Below, in pieces: positions 36,298-44,524 of a stretch of DNA of 64,000 nucleotides. Origin of the DNA: Amycolatopsis camponoti (lineage in GTDB: Bacteria > Actinomycetota > Actinomycetes > Mycobacteriales > Pseudonocardiaceae); assembly GCF_902497555.1 (NCBI RefSeq), contig NZ_CABVGP010000001.1, forward strand, positions 1,840,501 to 1,904,500, read 5' to 3'. How positions within the stretch are numbered: position 1 is the first letter of the stretch; each line of letters begins with the position of its first letter. Below the pieces are notes generated by a model that ran no database searches, was not told where the DNA came from, and worked only from the letters and a program-made list of their open reading frames with translations. Both the position numbers and the translations under genes were made by a program.

Positions 36298-37455
36298 CTA
36301 GCGCGTGACGGGCAGGCCGAGGGCGGTCGCGGCGATCATGTCCCGCTGGATCTCGTTGGTGCCGCCGCCGAAGGTGAGGATCAGCGCCGACCGGTGCAGC
36401 CGCTCGATCCGCCCGGCCAGCAGCGCGCCCGGCGAGCCGTCGCGGACGACGGCAGCCGCGCCCAGCACCTCCATCAGCAGGCGGTAGGCCTCGATCGCGA
36501 ACTCCGTGCCGTACACCTTCGTCGCCGACGCCTCGGCCGGTCCGAGCTCGCTCGCCGCGGCCGCCCAGGCGATCCGCCAGTTCCGCAGCTTCAGGTACTC
36601 CGCGCCGGCGTGCACCCGCGCGAGGTGCACCCGCACCCATTCCTGGTCGATGGCGCCGGTCTCCTTCGCCCACGCCAGCACGTCGGCGAGAGCCTTGCGG
36701 ACGGGCGCCGACGACGTCAGCGCGACGCGCTCGTGGTTGAGCTGGTTGGTGATCAGCGGCCAGCCCGCGTTCTCCTCGGCGACGCGCGCGGACACGGGCA
36801 CGCGCACGTCGTCGTAGTACGTCGCGCTGGTGCCCGCACCCGCGACGGTGTGCACCTTGGTCCACGAAAACCCGGGAGCCGACGTCGGCACGATCAGGAT
36901 CGACAGCCCGCGGTGCTTCTTCGCCTCGGGGTCGGTCCGGACCGCGAGCCACACGTAGTCGGCGTGCTCGATCAGGCTGGTCCACATCTTCTGCCCGGTG
37001 ACGACGTACTCGTCGCCGTCGCGCACCGCGCGCGTCCGCAACGACGCCAGGTCGGTGCCGGCCTCCGGTTCGGAGTAGCCGATCGAGAAGTGCAGCTCGC
37101 CGGCCGCGATCTTCGGCAGGTAGAACGCCTTCTGCTCGTCGGTGCCGTAGCGCATGATGGTCGGCCCGACGGTGTTCACCGTGAGGAACGGGACCGGCAC
37201 CCCGGCGACGGCCGCCTCGTCGGTGAAGATGAGCTGGTCGAGCATCGGCCGGCCCTGCCCGCCGTACTCCTCCGGCCAGCCGAGCGCCAGCCAGCCGTCC
37301 TTGCCCAGCTGGCGGACGATCTCCTTGTACGCCAGGCCGTCGCCGTACTCGGCGCCGCGGAGGCCGGCCCGACGTTCCGGCGTCATCAGCTCGGCGAAGT
37401 ACTCCCGGAGCTCCGCGGCCAGTGCCCGCTGCTCCGGTGTGTAGTCGATCCGCAC
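36298..37455 (-). CDS. fadE26: Acyl-CoA dehydrogenase, FadE26/ChsE4-like catalytic subunit
   Basis: A 385-residue dehydrogenase starting VRIDYTPEQRALAAELREYF. The FAD/substrate block IGYSEPEAGTDLASLRTRA (about 140) and the NHERVALTSS segment with the likely catalytic Glu (about 240) are present. FGGGTNEIQRDMIA closes the C-terminus. Expected to desaturate 3-oxo-cholest-4-en-26-oyl-CoA-type substrates together with the following FadE27-like subunit. The GTG at 37455 follows GAGGTGA. Divergent from the ferredoxin gene across a KstR-type operator. Confidence 0.88.
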   Translation of the reverse strand: MRIDYTPEQRALAAELREYFAELMTPERRAGLRGAEYGDGLAYKEIVRQLGKDGWLALGWPEEYGGQGRPMLDQLIFTDEAAVAGVPVPFLTVNTVGPTIMRYGTDEQKAFYLPKIAAGELHFSIGYSEPEAGTDLASLRTRAVRDGDEYVVTGQKMWTSLIEHADYVWLAVRTDPEAKKHRGLSILIVPTSAPGFSWTKVHTVAGAGTSATYYDDVRVPVSARVAEENAGWPLITNQLNHERVALTSSAPVRKALADVLAWAKETGAIDQEWVRVHLARVHAGAEYLKLRNWRIAWAAAASELGPAEASATKVYGTEFAIEAYRLLMEVLGAAAVVRDGSPGALLAGRIERLHRSALILTFGGGTNEIQRDMIAATALGLPVTR

Positions 37456-37480
37456 CCGTCACCTCGATCCGGCGTTATAG

Positions 37481-37494
37481 TAGAACCTGTTCTA
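37481..37494. promoter_or_regulatory. KstR-type operator in the fadE26/fdxD divergent promoter
   Basis: TAGAACCTGTTCTA fits the TnnAACnnGTTnnA consensus of KstR, the TetR-family repressor of cholesterol catabolism. It lies 26 bases from the fadE26 start and 31 from the fdxD start. A TATAGT hexamer (37476-37481) overlaps it and may be a -10 box. No kstR gene is in the window. Confidence 0.8.
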
Positions 37495-37525
37495 GTTGTA
37501 CCAGGACTCACGCGGCGGAGGAAGC

Positions 37526-37717
37526 ATGGAGATCGGCGTCGATCGTTCGCTCTGCGAGGCGAACGCGGTGTGCTTGGGGTTCGCGCCGGACGTCTTCGAC
37601 CTCGACGACGACGAAGAACTCGTCATCCAGCCGGGCCCGGTGCCTGCCGATCGAGTAGAACAAGTTACAGATGCGGTCAAAGGGTGTCCGAAGAACGCCC
37701 TGTTCATCGCCAGTTAG
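37526..37717 (+). CDS. fdxD: Small [3Fe-4S]-type ferredoxin (FdxD-like)
   Basis: A 63-residue acidic ferredoxin. The cluster cysteines are in RSLCEANAVCLG (CxxxxxC) and VKGCPKNA (CP), the arrangement of P450- or oxygenase-partner 3Fe-4S ferredoxins. Homologous position to M. tuberculosis Rv3503c beside fadE26. Probably donates electrons to a steroid-degrading P450 or hydroxylase encoded elsewhere. ATG at 37526 follows GGAGGAAGC. First gene rightwards from the KstR box. Confidence 0.9.
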   Translation: MEIGVDRSLCEANAVCLGFAPDVFDLDDDEELVIQPGPVPADRVEQVTDAVKGCPKNALFIAS

Positions 37718-37746
37718 CACTGTTCACTGAATCTCTTGCAAAGGGC

Positions 37747-37760
37747 GAGAACAGATTCTA
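37747..37760 (+). promoter_or_regulatory. Degenerate KstR-like box upstream of hsd4A
   Basis: GAGAACAGATTCTA keeps one full half-site and most of the other (two departures from TnnAACnnGTTnnA). It ends 39 bases before the SDR start. It may give the hsd4A-yrbE-mce transcript its own weaker KstR control. Confidence 0.45.
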
Positions 37761-37799
37761 GTGTAGGCCCGGTCACAGGACTCGACGAGGAGGCCGCGC

Positions 37800-38657
37800 G
37801 TGAGCCTGACCGGCAGGACAGCGATCGTCACCGGCGCCGCCGCGGGACTGGGACGGGCCGAAGCGCTCGCCCTGGCGGCCCGGGGTGCCACGGTCGTCGT
37901 CAACGACGTCACCGAAGCGAAGGACGTCGTCGAAGAGATCGAAGCCGCTGGTGGCCGGGCCGTGGCGGTCGCCGGCGACGTGGGGGAGCGGGCCACCGCG
38001 GACGCCCTCGTGGCCGCCGCGCTCGACCTCGGCGGGCTCGACATCGTCGTGAACAACGCGGGCGTGCTGCGCGACAAGATGCTCTTCTCGATGTCCGACG
38101 ACGAGTGGGACACCGTGCTCCGCGTCCACCTGCGCGGCCACTTCCTGTTGTCCCGCAACGCCACGAAGTACTGGCGCGACAAGTCCAAAGCGGACGGACA
38201 GCCGGTGTACGGCCGGTTGGTCAACACCGCGTCCGAGGCGTTCCTCATCGGCTCGCCCGGTCAGCCCAACTACGCCGCCGCCAAAGCGGGCATCACCGCG
38301 CTCACCATGTCGGCCGCTCGCGGCCTGGCCAAGTACGGCGTCCGCGCCAACGCGATCTGCCCGCGCGCGCGGACGGCGATGACCGAGGGCGTGTTCGGTG
38401 CTCCTCCCGCCGAGGGTGCCGACCCGCTCTCGGTCGAGCACGTCGCCCCGTTTGTCGCCTATCTCGCTTCGCCCGCGGCCGAGCACGTCAACGGCCAGGT
38501 GTTCATCGTCCACGGCGGCGCGGTGTCGCTGGTCGGGGCGCCGCGGATCGAGCAGCGCTGGTCCCTCGACGAGCTCGAGACGTCGGTCAGCTCCTTCTTC
38601 GCCGACCGCGACCCCGGCCGGATGTTCGCCGCCACCGAGATCCTGGGAGAGTCATGA
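37800..38657 (+). CDS. hsd4A: Short-chain dehydrogenase, Hsd4A-like (17-beta-hydroxysteroid / MFE-2-type)
   Basis: A 285-residue SDR. The NAD-binding loop TGAAAGLG (about 12-19) is followed by NNAGVLRDKMLFSMSDDEWD, characteristic of the MFE-2/HSD17B4-type hydroxyacyl-CoA dehydrogenase group. Catalytic Ser lies in NTASEAF, and Tyr and Lys in PNYAAAKAG. Acts on a 3-hydroxyacyl-CoA or hydroxysteroid in side-chain beta-oxidation. Same place as Rv3502c. GTG at 37800 follows GAGGAGG. The next SDR overlaps its stop (ATGA). Confidence 0.87.
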   Translation: MSLTGRTAIVTGAAAGLGRAEALALAARGATVVVNDVTEAKDVVEEIEAAGGRAVAVAGDVGERATADALVAAALDLGGLDIVVNNAGVLRDKMLFSMSDDEWDTVLRVHLRGHFLLSRNATKYWRDKSKADGQPVYGRLVNTASEAFLIGSPGQPNYAAAKAGITALTMSAARGLAKYGVRANAICPRARTAMTEGVFGAPPAEGADPLSVEHVAPFVAYLASPAAEHVNGQVFIVHGGAVSLVGAPRIEQRWSLDELETSVSSFFADRDPGRMFAATEILGES

Positions 38658-39418
38658 GGCTGGACGGGAAGATCGCCCTGATCACCGGAGCGGCGCGCGG
38701 CCAGGGCGCGGCCGCCGCGCGCGCGTTCGTCGCCGAAGGCGCGAAGGTGCTGATCGCCGACATCCTGGACGACGAGGGCAAGCAGCTCGCCGCCGAACTG
38801 GGGGAGCAGGCCGTCTACCAGCACCTCGACGTCGGCGACGAAGACAGCTGGGTCACCGCCCTCGACCGCGTGACCACCGAGTTCGGCGCGCCGAACGTGC
38901 TGGTCAACAACGCGGGCATCCTCCATTTCTCGGAACTGGGCAAGACGAAGCTGGCCGATTACGAACGCGTCATCCGGGTGAACCAGATCGGGGCGTTTCT
39001 CGGGATGCGCTCGGTCGTTGAACCGATGACCGCCGCCGGCGGTGGCTCCATCGTCAACGTGTCCTCTGTGGAGGGACTGGCCGGGATGCCCTACCTCGTC
39101 GCCTACACCGCGAGCAAGTTCGCCATCCGCGGGATGACCAAGGTCGCCGCGATGGAGCTCGGGAGGAAGCACATCCGCGTCAACTCGGTCCACCCCGGCG
39201 CGATCGACACGCAGATGGTCGAGACCGCCGCGGGCGGGCAGAAAGTCGACATGTCGTACGTCGGGAAGAAGGTCGCGCTCGGCCGCGTCGGGCAGCCCGA
39301 GGACGTCGCGAAGCTGGTGCTGTTCCTGGCCAGCGACGAAAGCGCGTACTGCACGGGAGCGGAGTTCATCGCGGACGGCGGCGCCACGGCGTCGCACGCG
39401 CTCAACCTGAGTTTCTGA
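38654..39418 (+). CDS. Short-chain dehydrogenase, 3-alpha/20-beta-hydroxysteroid dehydrogenase-like
   Basis: A 254-residue classical SDR: TGAARGQGAAAARAFVAEGA (cofactor loop), NNAG, catalytic Ser in SSVEGLAG and YTASK. The GQG loop and PGAIDTQM segment resemble FabG3-type 20-beta-hydroxysteroid dehydrogenases. It overlaps hsd4A by ATGA and lies between hsd4A and yrbE4A, a gene not present at this spot in M. tuberculosis as I recall. Likely reduces or oxidises a steroid hydroxyl/ketone entering through the Mce4 importer. Confidence 0.85.
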   Translation: MRLDGKIALITGAARGQGAAAARAFVAEGAKVLIADILDDEGKQLAAELGEQAVYQHLDVGDEDSWVTALDRVTTEFGAPNVLVNNAGILHFSELGKTKLADYERVIRVNQIGAFLGMRSVVEPMTAAGGGSIVNVSSVEGLAGMPYLVAYTASKFAIRGMTKVAAMELGRKHIRVNSVHPGAIDTQMVETAAGGQKVDMSYVGKKVALGRVGQPEDVAKLVLFLASDESAYCTGAEFIADGGATASHALNLSF

Positions 39419-39503
39419 CGTGATCAGTTAACACCGCTAACGAAAATCGGGCACCGGGTATGGAGAACACTCGGAGGTCAGCGACGACCTACTGGGAGGT
39501 GTG

Positions 39504-40292
39504 GTGAGCGAGAGCACGGGCACGCTCCCGGGCACCGCGGCCCTGACCCAGGTCGGGCGCCTCGCGACGCTCTCGTGGGAGGTCCTGCGCGCGATCTTCA
39601 AGCGCCCCTTCCAGACCCGCGAGTGGATCCAGCAGTGCTGGTTCTTCGCCAGCGTCACGATCCTGCCGACCGCGCTCGTCGCCATCCCGTTCGGCGCGGT
39701 GATCGCGCTGCAGCTCGGCTCGCTGACCGCGCAGATCGGCGCGCAGTCGTTCACCGGCGCGGCCAGCGCGCTCGCCATCGTCCAGCAGGCCAGCCCGCTG
39801 ATCACGGCGTTGCTGGTCGCGGGCGCCGGCGGCAGCGCGGTCTGCGCGGACATCGGCGCGCGCAAGATCCGGGAAGAGATCGACGCCATGGAGGTCCTCG
39901 GCGTCAACCCGATCCAGCGCCTCATCGTGCCGCGCGTGCTCGCCGCGATGGTCGTTTCGGTGCTGCTCAACGGCTTGGTCAGTGTCGTCGGCGTGCTCGG
40001 CGGCTACTTCTTCAACGTGGTCCTCCAAGGCGGCACGCCCGGCGCGTACCTGGCCAGCTTCAACGCGCTGGCCCAGGTGCCGGACCTCTGGGTCAGCGAG
40101 ATCAAGGCGCTGCTGTACGGCTTCGTCGCCGGGGTCGTCGCGGCGTTCCGCGGGTTGAACCCGCCGCCCGGGCCCAAGGGCGTCGGCGACGCCGTCAACC
40201 AGGCCGTCGTCATCACGTTCCTGCTGCTGTTCCTCATCAACGTCGTGCTGACCGCGATCTACCTGCGGATCGTCCCGCCGAAGGCCATGTGA
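39504..40292 (+). CDS. yrbE4A: Mce4 importer permease YrbE4A (MlaE family)
   Basis: A protein of about 262 residues with five or six membrane helices, the first permease of an Mce lipid/steroid ABC importer. The MlaE-family block GARKIREEIDAMEVLGVNPIQRLIVPRV (about 120-148) is the coupling region to the MceG ATPase, which is not in this window. Tandem GTG codons at 39501 and 39504 follow GGGAGG; the second gives the better spacing. The upstream gap (39419-39503) may hold a promoter, but no KstR box was seen there. Confidence 0.9.
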   Translation: MSESTGTLPGTAALTQVGRLATLSWEVLRAIFKRPFQTREWIQQCWFFASVTILPTALVAIPFGAVIALQLGSLTAQIGAQSFTGAASALAIVQQASPLITALLVAGAGGSAVCADIGARKIREEIDAMEVLGVNPIQRLIVPRVLAAMVVSVLLNGLVSVVGVLGGYFFNVVLQGGTPGAYLASFNALAQVPDLWVSEIKALLYGFVAGVVAAFRGLNPPPGPKGVGDAVNQAVVITFLLLFLINVVLTAIYLRIVPPKAM

Positions 40293-41143
40293 TGACGGCG
40301 GAACCCCTCGACACCACCGACCGGACGCTCGAGTACATCGCGCGTCCGGGCCAGAGCCTGGAAGGCCTCGGCAAGCAGCTCGCCTTCGCCGCGAAGGCGC
40401 TCGCCTGGTCGCCGCGCACGATCCGCCGTTACAGCCGGGAAACGCTGCGGCTGCTCACCGAAGTCTGCTTCGGCACCGGCGGCCTCGCCGTCATCGGCGG
40501 CACGCTCGGCGTGATGATCGGGATGACGCTGTTCACCGGTCTCATCGTCGGTCTCCAGGGCTACTCCGCGCTGAACCAGCTGGGCACGGCCGCCCTCACC
40601 GGGTTCATCTCCGCCTACTTCAACACGCGCGAGGTCGCGCCGCTCTCGGCCGGGCTCGCCTTGAGCGCGACCGTCGGCTGCGGCTTCACCGCGCAGCTCG
40701 GCGCGATGCGGATCTCCGAGGAGATCGACGCGCTGGAAGTCATGGGCGTGCCGAGCATGCCCTACCTGGTGACGACGCGGGTGCTCGCCGGCGTCGCCGC
40801 GGTGATCCCGCTGTACGCGGTCGGCCTGCTGTCGAGCTACCTCGCGTCCCGGCAGATCACCATCTGGCTCTACGGCCAGTCCGCGGGCACCTACGACCAC
40901 TACTTCACGCTCTTCTTGCCTCCCGGCGACGTCCTGTGGTCGTTCGGGAAGGTGATCGTGTTCAGCGTGCTCGTGATCCTTTCCCATTGCTACTACGGCT
41001 TCAACGCCAGCGGCGGCCCGGCCGGCGTCGGCGTGGCGGTGGGCCGCGCGGTGCGGACGTCGATCGTGCTGATCTCGGTGCTGGACTTCTTCTTGTCCCT
41101 CGCCATCTGGGGCGCGAACACCACGGTGAGGATCTCCGGATGA
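40292..41143 (+). CDS. yrbE4B: Mce4 importer permease YrbE4B (MlaE family)
   Basis: A 283-residue second permease. A soluble N-terminus of about 50 residues precedes membrane helices and the MlaE block MRISEEIDALEVMGVPSMPYLVTTRV. It pairs with YrbE4A to form the transmembrane core. The ATG shares one base with the yrbE4A stop (TGATG). Confidence 0.92.
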   Translation: MTAEPLDTTDRTLEYIARPGQSLEGLGKQLAFAAKALAWSPRTIRRYSRETLRLLTEVCFGTGGLAVIGGTLGVMIGMTLFTGLIVGLQGYSALNQLGTAALTGFISAYFNTREVAPLSAGLALSATVGCGFTAQLGAMRISEEIDALEVMGVPSMPYLVTTRVLAGVAAVIPLYAVGLLSSYLASRQITIWLYGQSAGTYDHYFTLFLPPGDVLWSFGKVIVFSVLVILSHCYYGFNASGGPAGVGVAVGRAVRTSIVLISVLDFFLSLAIWGANTTVRISG

Positions 41144-42462
41144 GGCGCGAGCTCGGGCAGCGGCTCCGGTACCAGGTGCTGGGGCTGGCCTTCCTGCTCG
41201 TGGCCGCCCTGTTCATCGCGTTCACGCTCGCCGTCTACAACAAGGCGTTCACGCCGGTGACGCTCGTGAAGCTCGAGACCGACCACGTCGGCAGCCAGCT
41301 GCGCACCGGCGGCGACGTCAAGGTCCGCGGCATGCTCGTCGGCGAGGTCCGGTCGGTGCTGGCGAAGGGCGACCACGCCGAGCTGGAGCTGGCGCTCGAC
41401 CCGGACAAGACGCACGTCATCCCGAGGAACGTCTCGGCTCGCCTGCTGCCCAAGACGCTCTTCGGCGAGCGGTACGTCTCGCTGCAGCTGCCCGGATCTT
41501 CACAGGGACCGATCAAGGCGGGCGACGTCATCCCGCAGGACCGCAGCAGCACCGCGATCGAGCTGCAGAAGGTGCTCGACGACGTGATGCCGCTGCTGCA
41601 GGCCGTCCAGCCGGAGAAGCTGTCGAGCACGCTGACCGCGGTGTCGACCGCGCTCGAAGGCCGCGGCAAGCAGCTCGGCCAGACCCTCGTGCAGCTGAGC
41701 GACTACCTCGGCAAGCTCAACCCGTCGCTGCCGGACGTCAAGGCCGACATCACCGGGCTCGCGAACGTCGCGAACACCTACGACAAGGCCGCCCCGGACC
41801 TGCTGCAGGCGCTGTCCGACCTGACGACGACGAGCCGGACGATCGTCGACCAGCGCGCGCAGCTGAGCGACCTCTACGCCACCGTCACCGCCGCTTCGGT
41901 CGACCTGACGAGCTTCCTGCAGGTCAACAAGGACAATCTCATCCGGCTCACCACGGCGGTCCAGCCGACGCTGGACGTGCTCGCCAAGTACGCGCCGGAG
42001 TACCCGTGCCTGCTCGAACAGCTCGCCGGGGAGGTCGGGCCGGCCGAGCTGGCGTTCGGCAAGGGCACCGCGCACCCCGAGGTCAGCCGGGTCACCATCG
42101 AGTTCGCCGCCAGCCGGGGCAAGTACCTGCCCGGCGTCGACGAGCCGAAGTACGAGGACAAACGCGGACCGCGCTGCTACCCGCAGGTCCCGAAGCCGGG
42201 CGTCTGGCCGCAGTACCCGCCGGACGGCGCGATCAAGGACGGTTCCAGCAAGCCCGCGCCGCCGAAGTCGCCGTCCGGCGAGCTGCCCGCCGGGGGCGGT
42301 GCCGTCGGCGGCGACGGCTCGATCGTCGGCTCGGCCTACGAAAGCGAGCTGATCGCCCTGCTCGCCTCACCCGCGCTCGGGACGTCGCCCGGCGACGTGC
42401 CCGGCTGGGCGGGCCTGCTCGTGGGGCCGCTCTACCGCGGGGCGGAGGTGGAGCTGAAGTGA
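41140..42462 (+). CDS. mce4A: Mce4A substrate-binding/channel protein
   Basis: A 440-residue exported subunit. One N-terminal membrane anchor (about 10-32) is followed by an MCE domain (about 38-115, GGDVKVRGMLVGEVRSV and TLFGERYVSL). A long helical region (about 130-290) and a cysteine-containing proline- and glycine-rich tail follow. Six such subunits form a periplasmic tunnel carrying steroid from the outer envelope to YrbE4AB. ATGA overlap with yrbE4B. A-type position is inferred from order. Confidence 0.9.
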   Translation: MRRELGQRLRYQVLGLAFLLVAALFIAFTLAVYNKAFTPVTLVKLETDHVGSQLRTGGDVKVRGMLVGEVRSVLAKGDHAELELALDPDKTHVIPRNVSARLLPKTLFGERYVSLQLPGSSQGPIKAGDVIPQDRSSTAIELQKVLDDVMPLLQAVQPEKLSSTLTAVSTALEGRGKQLGQTLVQLSDYLGKLNPSLPDVKADITGLANVANTYDKAAPDLLQALSDLTTTSRTIVDQRAQLSDLYATVTAASVDLTSFLQVNKDNLIRLTTAVQPTLDVLAKYAPEYPCLLEQLAGEVGPAELAFGKGTAHPEVSRVTIEFAASRGKYLPGVDEPKYEDKRGPRCYPQVPKPGVWPQYPPDGAIKDGSSKPAPPKSPSGELPAGGGAVGGDGSIVGSAYESELIALLASPALGTSPGDVPGWAGLLVGPLYRGAEVELK

Positions 42463-43496
42463 GGAGCTTCGTTCCGTCCCTGATCAAGCTCGTGGTGTTC
42501 GCCGTCGTCACGGTGCTGTTCACCGGGGTCCTCGCGGCCACCATCGCGAACACCAACTTCGGCGAGACGTCCGGCTACCTGGCCAAGTTCACCGACGCGT
42601 CCGGCCTCAAGGAAGGCGACGACGTCCGCATCGCCGGGGTCAAGGTCGGCCAGGTCGACGAGATCGGGGTGGTCGAAGGCGAGCAGAACCTCGCCGAGGT
42701 GCGGTTCGACGTCGAGCACGCCTACCGGCTGCCGGAGACGGTGACCGCGACGATCAAGTACCGCAACCTCGTCGGCCAGCGCTACCTCGCGCTCGGCACC
42801 GACGTCCCGGGCGATCGCGCGCTGGCCGACGGCGGCACGATCCCGCCCGAGCGCACCAAGCCCGCGTTGAACCTCACCGTGCTGTTCAACGGCTTCAAGC
42901 CGCTGTTCAAGGCCCTGAGCCCCAAGGACGTCAACCAGCTTTCGGCCGAGATCATCAGCGTCTTCCAGGGCGAAGGCGGCACGATCACCAGCCTGCTGCA
43001 GCACACCGCGTCACTCACCACGGCGATCGCGAGCAAGGACCAGGTGATCGGGCAGGTCATCGCGAACCTCAACACCGTGCTCGGCACGGTCAACGCGCAC
43101 GGCCCGCAGCTCGGCGACCTCATCGAGCAGACGCAGAAGCTCGTCAGCGGCCTGGCCGAGCAGCGCAAGCCGATCGGGGACGCGGTCAGCGCGCTCGGCG
43201 ACCTCGCGGTGTCCACGACGGGCCTGCTCGCGGACGCGCGGCCGGCGCTGAAGGACGACGTCGCGCGGCTCGGCGTGCTGTTGCAGAACCTCGGCGACTC
43301 CGGCGTGCTGCTCAACCACCTGCTCGAAGTGCTGCCGGGCAACCTGGAGAAGTTCACCCGGACGCTGAGCTACGGCAGCTGGTTCAACTACTACCTGTGC
43401 GGGATCACCGGCACCATCGGCATTTCCTCGCTCGACATCACCCTGCCGATCATCCCCATTCCCGGCACGCAACGCGCGGAGAGGTGTGGTCCGTGA
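42459..43496 (+). CDS. mce4B: Mce4B subunit
   Basis: A 345-residue Mce subunit. A membrane anchor (about 5-28) precedes an MCE domain with GDDVRIAGVKVGQVDEI and YRNLVGQRYLAL, then a helical bundle, and the chain ends shortly after YYLCGITG. GTG at 42459 overlaps the mce4A stop by GTGA. Confidence 0.9.
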   Translation: MRSFVPSLIKLVVFAVVTVLFTGVLAATIANTNFGETSGYLAKFTDASGLKEGDDVRIAGVKVGQVDEIGVVEGEQNLAEVRFDVEHAYRLPETVTATIKYRNLVGQRYLALGTDVPGDRALADGGTIPPERTKPALNLTVLFNGFKPLFKALSPKDVNQLSAEIISVFQGEGGTITSLLQHTASLTTAIASKDQVIGQVIANLNTVLGTVNAHGPQLGDLIEQTQKLVSGLAEQRKPIGDAVSALGDLAVSTTGLLADARPALKDDVARLGVLLQNLGDSGVLLNHLLEVLPGNLEKFTRTLSYGSWFNYYLCGITGTIGISSLDITLPIIPIPGTQRAERCGP

Positions 43497-44524
43497 AGCG
43501 GCTGAAGGATCGCAACCAGGCGGGAGTCGGCGCGGTCGCGCTCGTGCTGATCGTGCTCGTCACGGCCACGACGTACTTCTCCGACCAGCTCCCGTTCTTC
43601 GGCAACGGCACGACGTACTCGGCGTACTTCGGCGAGTCCGCCGGGCTGGCGCCGGACAACGAGGTCGAGGTCGCCGGCGTCAAGGTCGGCACGGTGTCGT
43701 CGGTGACCCTGGCCGGCAAGCAGGTGCTCGTGCGCTTCCGCGTCAAGGACATCCGGGTCGGCGACGCGACGACGGCGTCCATCGAGATCAAGACGCTGCT
43801 GGGGGAGAAGTACCTCGCGCTCGACCCGAAGGGCGGCGGCGCCCAAGAGCCGAACACGACGATCCCGCAGGCCCGCACGCGCACGCCGTTCCAGCTGCAG
43901 GACGCCTTCGAACAGCTGTCGACGACGGTCGGCGACATCGACACGAAGCAGCTCGCGGACAGCTTCAACGCGCTTTCCGACAGCCTCAAGGACAGCCCGC
44001 AGTACCTCAAGGACACCCTCAACGGGCTGTCTTCGCTGGCCAAGACGGTGTCGTCCCGCGACAACGACCTGCACACGCTGCTGGCGAACACGAGCCAGGT
44101 GTCCAAGACGCTGTCGGACCGCAACACCCAGCTGCAACGCGTGATCAGCGACGGCAACCTGCTGCTCACCGAGCTGCAGAACCGCAAGACGGCGATCCAC
44201 GCGCTGCTCACCGGCACCCAGCAGCTTTCGCAGCAGCTGTCCGGGCTCGTCGCGGACAACCGCGCGCAGCTCAAGCCGACGCTGGACAAACTGAGCAAGG
44301 TGACCGACATCCTGCAGCGCAACCAGGGCAACCTCGACAAGAGCCTGCAGCTGATGGCGCCGTTCGCCCGCGTCGGCGCGAACGCGACCGGCAACGGCCG
44401 CTGGTTCGAGGGCTACCTGTGCGGGCTGCTGCCGCCGACGATCACCGCGGCCGGCCTGCACATCAACCCCGAGGGCTGCACCCCGCCGATCGCGGCGCCG
44501 AACCAGGGGGTGGGCGGCCGATGA
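43493..44524 (+). CDS. mce4C: Mce4C subunit
   Basis: A 343-residue Mce subunit with anchor (about 10-32), MCE domain (APDNEVEVAGVKVGTVSSV, IKTLLGEKYLALDP) and a helical region rich in D, L and Q repeats. Cysteines near the end (YLCGLLPP, PEGCTPP) fit an exported disulfide-bonded tail. GTGA overlap with mce4B. Confidence 0.9.
   Translation: MKRLKDRNQAGVGAVALVLIVLVTATTYFSDQLPFFGNGTTYSAYFGESAGLAPDNEVEVAGVKVGTVSSVTLAGKQVLVRFRVKDIRVGDATTASIEIKTLLGEKYLALDPKGGGAQEPNTTIPQARTRTPFQLQDAFEQLSTTVGDIDTKQLADSFNALSDSLKDSPQYLKDTLNGLSSLAKTVSSRDNDLHTLLANTSQVSKTLSDRNTQLQRVISDGNLLLTELQNRKTAIHALLTGTQQLSQQLSGLVADNRAQLKPTLDKLSKVTDILQRNQGNLDKSLQLMAPFARVGANATGNGRWFEGYLCGLLPPTITAAGLHINPEGCTPPIAAPNQGVGGR

Noticed and set aside
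39419..39503. Additional KstR box before yrbE4A
   Set aside because: A GAGAACACTC stretch is present, but the second half-site is missing.
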